8,840 bases of DNA from positions 1 through 8,840 of the forward strand of contig JAUVQZ010000116.1 in NCBI GenBank assembly GCA_030597865.1, given 5' to 3'. The notes beneath the pieces were generated by a model that saw only the letters and a list, made by a program, of their open reading frames with translations, did no database searches and had not been told where the DNA came from. A program made the position numbers and the translations under genes. Below are positions 5,846 through 8,840 of this stretch, one piece after another (position 1 is the stretch's first letter; every line of letters starts with the position of its first letter). This DNA comes from Pseudomonadota bacterium. GTDB taxonomy: Bacteria > Desulfobacterota > Desulfobulbia > Desulfobulbales > SURF-16.

Positions 5846-7186
5846 TCAAACCTTGGGAAGATTCTTGATGGCATTGGTAATATCTTCTTCCGGATAGTCA
5901 TAGTTATGGAGATCACCGGCGTAGAACTTGTCATAGCTGGACAGGTCAAGCATGCCATGGCCGGAAAAGTTAAAGAGAATGGTTTTAGGATCATTAAGAT
6001 CCTGGCTGGCCTCGATAATGGCGGCCCTGATGGCATGACAGGTCTCAGGGGCCGGGATAATCCCCTCGGTCTGGGCAAAGAGACGGCCAGCCTCAAAGCA
6101 CTCTAACTGGTGAACAGAAATGGGTTCAAGTATTTTCTCGCGGACCATGGCAGAAAGGATGGGTGACATGCCGTGGTAGCGCAGACCACCGGCATGGATA
6201 CCTGGTGGAATGAAATCATGGCCCAGGGTGTACATATAAAGCAGGGGGGTCTGCTTGGCAACATCACCAAAATCATAGGCATAGGTACCCCTGGTTAAGG
6301 TGGGGCAGGAGGCAGGCTCAACACCGACAAAGCGGATCTTCTTGCCCTCCAGGTAATCGGTGATAAAGGGAGACATGATCCCGGCGGCATTAGAGCCACC
6401 ACCGCAACAACCAATAACCACATCCGGATACTCGCCGATCTTTTCCAGCTGTTTCTTGGCCTCCAGGCCAATGATGGACTGGTGGAGGATGACATGGTTA
6501 AGAACGGAGCCAAGGCCGTACTTGGTGTCTTCCCGGCCCATGGCATCTTCAATGGCCTCACTGATGGCAATCCCCAAGGAACCGGCGGTGTCAGGATATT
6601 CCTTCCGGATCTGGCGACCGATTGCCGTGTCATTGCTGGGGCTGGCAACGATTTCAGCGCCATAGGTGTTCATCATGGATTTACGGTATGGTTTCTGGTC
6701 AAAGGAGACTCGCACCATGTATACCTTGCATTCCAGACCAAACTTATGGGCGGCAAAGGCCAGCGCGGAACCCCACTGGCCGGCACCGGTCTCAGTGGAC
6801 ATCCTTTTTACCCCTTCACGCTTATTATAGTAGGCCTGGGCCACGGCACTGTTGGTCTTATGGCTTCCGGAAGGAGAGACACCCTCATATTTAAAGTAAA
6901 TTTTTGCCTTTGTGCCCAGGGCCTTTTCAAGGTTGTCGGCACGGATCAGGGGGGCAGGGCGCCAGATATGCAAGACCTCTTGGACCTCCTGCGGAATATC
7001 AATCCAGCGCTGGTCACTCATCTCCTGTTCAAGAAGGCCCATTGGGAAAATATGGGCCAGCTTTTCCGGCCCCATGGGCTCCTTGGTCAATGGATCAAGG
7101 GGAGGGGCAATGCCGTTGGGGATATCAGGCATGACGTTATACCATTGGGTCGGCATCTCGCTCTCTTCAAGAAGAATCTTCTTCAT
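5846..7186 (-). CDS. trpB: Tryptophan synthase beta chain, TrpB2-like
   Basis: This PLP enzyme condenses indole with L-serine to give L-tryptophan. The PLP lysine is K110 in SPSGSHKTNS. TETGAGQWGSALAFAA (131-146) contains the catalytic glutamate, CGGGSNAAG (261-269) is the phosphate-binding loop, and EGIIPAPETCHAI is the conserved C-terminal block. Length (446 aa), the QWG in place of the QHG common in classical TrpB, and the N-terminal PTQWYNVMPDIPNG...PLDP segment point to the TrpB2 group. Members of that group often work without TrpA. No trpA or other trp gene is adjacent, which fits a stand-alone role in indole salvage or as a second beta chain. ATG 7186 is preceded by GGAGAGA at a suitable distance. 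It is divergent from gmhA and ends at a perfect terminator. Related PLP enzymes such as threonine synthase lack these blocks. Confidence 0.92.
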   Translation of the reverse strand: MKKILLEESEMPTQWYNVMPDIPNGIAPPLDPLTKEPMGPEKLAHIFPMGLLEQEMSDQRWIDIPQEVQEVLHIWRPAPLIRADNLEKALGTKAKIYFKYEGVSPSGSHKTNSAVAQAYYNKREGVKRMSTETGAGQWGSALAFAAHKFGLECKVYMVRVSFDQKPYRKSMMNTYGAEIVASPSNDTAIGRQIRKEYPDTAGSLGIAISEAIEDAMGREDTKYGLGSVLNHVILHQSIIGLEAKKQLEKIGEYPDVVIGCCGGGSNAAGIMSPFITDYLEGKKIRFVGVEPASCPTLTRGTYAYDFGDVAKQTPLLYMYTLGHDFIPPGIHAGGLRYHGMSPILSAMVREKILEPISVHQLECFEAGRLFAQTEGIIPAPETCHAIRAAIIEASQDLNDPKTILFNFSGHGMLDLSSYDKFYAGDLHNYDYPEEDITNAIKNLPKV

Positions 7187-7258
7187 GGTTCTCTCCGATA
7201 AAATAAGTCATGGGGACAGGAAAAAATAACAGGCTGCGACAGCAGGCAAAACTAGGTA

Positions 7259-7287
7259 AACGTACCCCCTTCTTTTTCCCCTGTCAA
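7259..7287 (-). promoter_or_regulatory. Probable promoter for trpB2
   Basis: On the minus strand a perfect TTGACA (7287-7282) is followed after exactly 17 nt by TACGTT (7264-7259, 3/6 to the -10 consensus). The predicted leader is about 65 nt. No trp-leader peptide or attenuator was seen in it. An imperfect inverted repeat (GACAGG at 7215-7220 and CCCCTGTC at 7278-7285) overlaps the -35. Confidence 0.4.
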
Positions 7288-7344
7288 AGGTAATAGCGTA
7301 TGATTACAGACAATTCCCCCCTGGCAAACTGCCTTATTCCCGCG

Positions 7345-7373
7345 TTGACAAAGGAGCTGCGCTGTTTTATGTT
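7345..7373 (+). promoter_or_regulatory. Probable promoter for gmhA
   Basis: A perfect TTGACA (7345-7350) is followed after 17 nt by TATGTT (7368-7373, 4/6). The predicted start near 7380 gives a leader of about 40 nt, in which AACGG (7375-7379) and CCGTT (7393-7397) could form a weak stem. It is opposed to the trpB2 promoter, with 57 nt between the two -35 boxes. The rest of the 232-bp gap shows no small gene that I can support. Confidence 0.5.
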
Positions 7374-7418
7374 GAACGGTTCGTAAAATAAGCCGTTTAT
7401 CTTCAGCCCCTTGGCCAA

Positions 7419-8003
7419 ATGAATATACAGACAATCATAAACGATAGCCTTGCAGGCTCCCTGGCCGCCCAGGAAAATTTTGTTTCTCAAAGCAGTGAAG
7501 CCTTGATAACCGCCGTAAATCTGGTGGTTGAATGTTTCGAAAGGGGAGGCAAGCTTCTTCTTTTCGGCAATGGCGGCAGCGCCGCTGATGCCCAGCACCT
7601 GGCCGCCGAATTCGTTAATCGTTTTCTCATCAATCGCCGGCCATTAGCCGCCCTGGCCCTCACCACTGACACCTCCATCTTGACCAGTGTCGGCAATGAT
7701 TTCTCCTATGATGACATCTTTGCCAAGCAGATCTCTGCCCTGGGCAAAAGGGAAGATCTTGCCCTTGGTATCTCCACCAGTGGCAATTCGGCAAATGTCA
7801 TTGCCGCCTTTGGTGAGGCCAAGGAGATCGGCATGAAAACCGTGGCCTTGACCGGCTGTAATGGTGGCAAGATACGGGGAAATGTCGACCTGCTCCTTAA
7901 TGTGCCCTCTGACCACACCCCCCATATCCAGGAGACCCATATCTGGATTGAGCACATGATCTGTCAGCTGGCGGATGAAAAGATGTTTGGAAGCCTGGCA
8001 TGA
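7419..8003 (+). CDS. gmhA: Sedoheptulose-7-phosphate isomerase (phosphoheptose isomerase)
   Basis: GmhA converts D-sedoheptulose 7-phosphate to D-glycero-D-manno-heptose 7-phosphate, the first step to the ADP-heptose of the LPS inner core. The 194-aa protein is a single SIS domain of normal length. It shows LLFGNGGSAADAQHLAAEF (47-65), SVGNDFSYDDIF, the phosphate-binding STSGNSANV (119-127) and HIQETHIWIEHMIC (169-182). The zinc and catalytic ligands of the family are conserved: H60, E64, Q171 and H179. ATG 7419 is the only plausible start, since the frame is closed by TAA at 7389 with no other start codon between. There is no clear Shine-Dalgarno before it. The stop overlaps the next gene's ATG (ATGA), so the two are probably co-translated. 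Paralogous SIS proteins such as DiaA lack the full ligand set, so GmhA is favoured. Confidence 0.92.
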   Translation: MNIQTIINDSLAGSLAAQENFVSQSSEALITAVNLVVECFERGGKLLLFGNGGSAADAQHLAAEFVNRFLINRRPLAALALTTDTSILTSVGNDFSYDDIFAKQISALGKREDLALGISTSGNSANVIAAFGEAKEIGMKTVALTGCNGGKIRGNVDLLLNVPSDHTPHIQETHIWIEHMICQLADEKMFGSLA

Positions 8004-8840
8004 GCTATCCTGAGCCCCTTAACTTCGAAAAACTAAACACCTATTCTGTCCATGACCGCTTCAGCAAGGTCACCGTGGATAATTTTGCCAAACCCCTGCG
8101 GCCAGGCGCCAGTTTGTTAGATTTTATAAGCAGCTTGCCCCAGCAGTTTGCCGGTGTTGATTTCCCTGAACTGATCAGGGCCCTGGCCCTCTGTTACGAG
8201 GGACAAAAACCGATTATCATGGGTATGGGTGCCCATGTCATCAAGGTGGGCCTTAACCCCATCATCATTGACCTCATGGAAAGGGGGGTGGTTACCGCCA
8301 TTGCCTTAAACGGGGCCGGCATTATCCATGATACGGAAATAGCCATGGTCGGCCGCACCTCCGAGGATGTCGGCCAGGTGCTTGGCGCCGGTGAGTTTGG
8401 CGCAGCCAAGGAAACCGGTGAGGTGGTGAATGTTGCCATCGGCCAAGGGGCAAAGGACAATCTTGGCCTGGGCCAGGCCATGGGCCAATATCTGCTGGAA
8501 AAGGAGTTTCCCTTTAATCATATGAGCCTGCTGGCCTCAGCCCATCGCCTGGGGGTGCCAATAACCGTCCATGTTGCCATGGGAACGGATATTGTCCATA
8601 TCCATCCCTCTGCCTCTGGGGCGGATATAGGCCAGACAAGCCACCATGATTTTAAAATCTTTTGCCGCCTTGTTTCTGATCTTGAAGGGGGGGCATATCT
8701 CAATATCGGTTCAGCAGTATTGCTGCCCGAGGTATTTCTTAAGGCCCTCACCGTGACCCGTAATCTCGGCTTTACGGTGAACCATTTTACCACGGCGAAT
8801 TTTGACTTTATCCGCCATTACCGCACTATGACCAATGTCG
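8000..8840 (+). CDS. Conserved protein of unknown function, possibly deoxyhypusine-synthase-like (3' end outside window)
   Basis: I do not firmly recognise this gene. The visible 280 codons start at ATG 8000, overlapping the gmhA stop as ATGA, with GGAAG (7989-7993) 6 nt upstream. The protein has no signal peptide or membrane segment, so it is probably cytoplasmic. It looks enzyme-like, with a glycine-rich alternating beta/alpha pattern: PIIMGMGAHVIKVGLNPIIIDLMERG (71-96), ALNGAGIIHDTEIAMVGRTSEDV (102-124), then a histidine-rich stretch VHVAMGTDIVHIHPSASGADIGQ (190-212) and LEGGAYLNIGSAVLLPEVFLKALTV (228-252). The NGAGIIHD block and the Rossmann-like layout recall deoxyhypusine-synthase relatives found in bacteria, which lack eIF5A. 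That is an impression from memory, not a search. The coupling to gmhA suggests, but does not show, a role in sugar-phosphate or envelope metabolism. Confidence 0.8.
   Translation, partial: MSYPEPLNFEKLNTYSVHDRFSKVTVDNFAKPLRPGASLLDFISSLPQQFAGVDFPELIRALALCYEGQKPIIMGMGAHVIKVGLNPIIIDLMERGVVTAIALNGAGIIHDTEIAMVGRTSEDVGQVLGAGEFGAAKETGEVVNVAIGQGAKDNLGLGQAMGQYLLEKEFPFNHMSLLASAHRLGVPITVHVAMGTDIVHIHPSASGADIGQTSHHDFKIFCRLVSDLEGGAYLNIGSAVLLPEVFLKALTVTRNLGFTVNHFTTANFDFIRHYRTMTNV

Noticed and set aside
6482..7201. A 239-codon plus-strand open frame across trpB2
   Set aside because: It is a shadow of trpB2, with no family motif and no ribosome site. The minus-strand gene has full PLP-enzyme motifs.
7258..7272. 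Third copy of the intergenic repeat
   Set aside because: Only about 10 nt (GTACCCCCTT) matches, and the sequence then diverges with no GGGGTA arm. It is too short to support.

Overview
The window is ordinary chromosomal housekeeping DNA from a Gram-negative bacterium. The best guess is an anaerobic sulfate-reducer-like deltaproteobacterium of the Desulfobulbaceae type. This rests on the protein sequences (a RumA/RlmD methyltransferase with Fe-S cysteines, a TrpB2-type tryptophan synthase beta chain, and a GmhA for LPS heptose followed by an uncharacterised conserved gene) and on a codon style rich in GCC, CTG and ATT. It is a judgement by eye, not a database result. No tRNA, rRNA, CRISPR array, transposase, integrase or phage gene is visible.

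Layout. (1) Bases 2-1867, plus strand: the C-terminal half of leuA, a probable terminator, then asd, covering branched-chain and aspartate-family amino acid synthesis. (2) Bases 2021-4424, plus strand: a tight run rsmD-coaD-rlmD, with a 5-nt gap and then a GTGA overlap, combining two rRNA methyltransferases with the coenzyme A enzyme. (3) Bases 4586-7186, minus strand: trpB2, then, beyond a perfect 20-bp terminator hairpin, dacB for a secreted penicillin-binding carboxypeptidase. dacB converges on rlmD, and a terminator stem lies between them. (4) Bases 7419-8840, plus strand: gmhA, overlapping by ATGA with a conserved gene of unknown function that runs off the window. The 232-bp gap between trpB2 and gmhA carries opposed promoter-like elements, each with a perfect TTGACA.

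The most unusual structure is non-coding. A 35-bp identical sequence (41 of 43 when extended) occurs in inverted orientation on either side of the rsmD-coaD-rlmD block, and each copy contains a TACCCC/GGGGTA palindrome. It looks like a dispersed intergenic repeat, or less likely the ends of an invertible or once-mobile segment. Other points of interest are dacB starting 10 nt below a perfect terminator with no Shine-Dalgarno sequence, and the unknown gene coupled to gmhA. I do not see a convincing new multi-gene system here.
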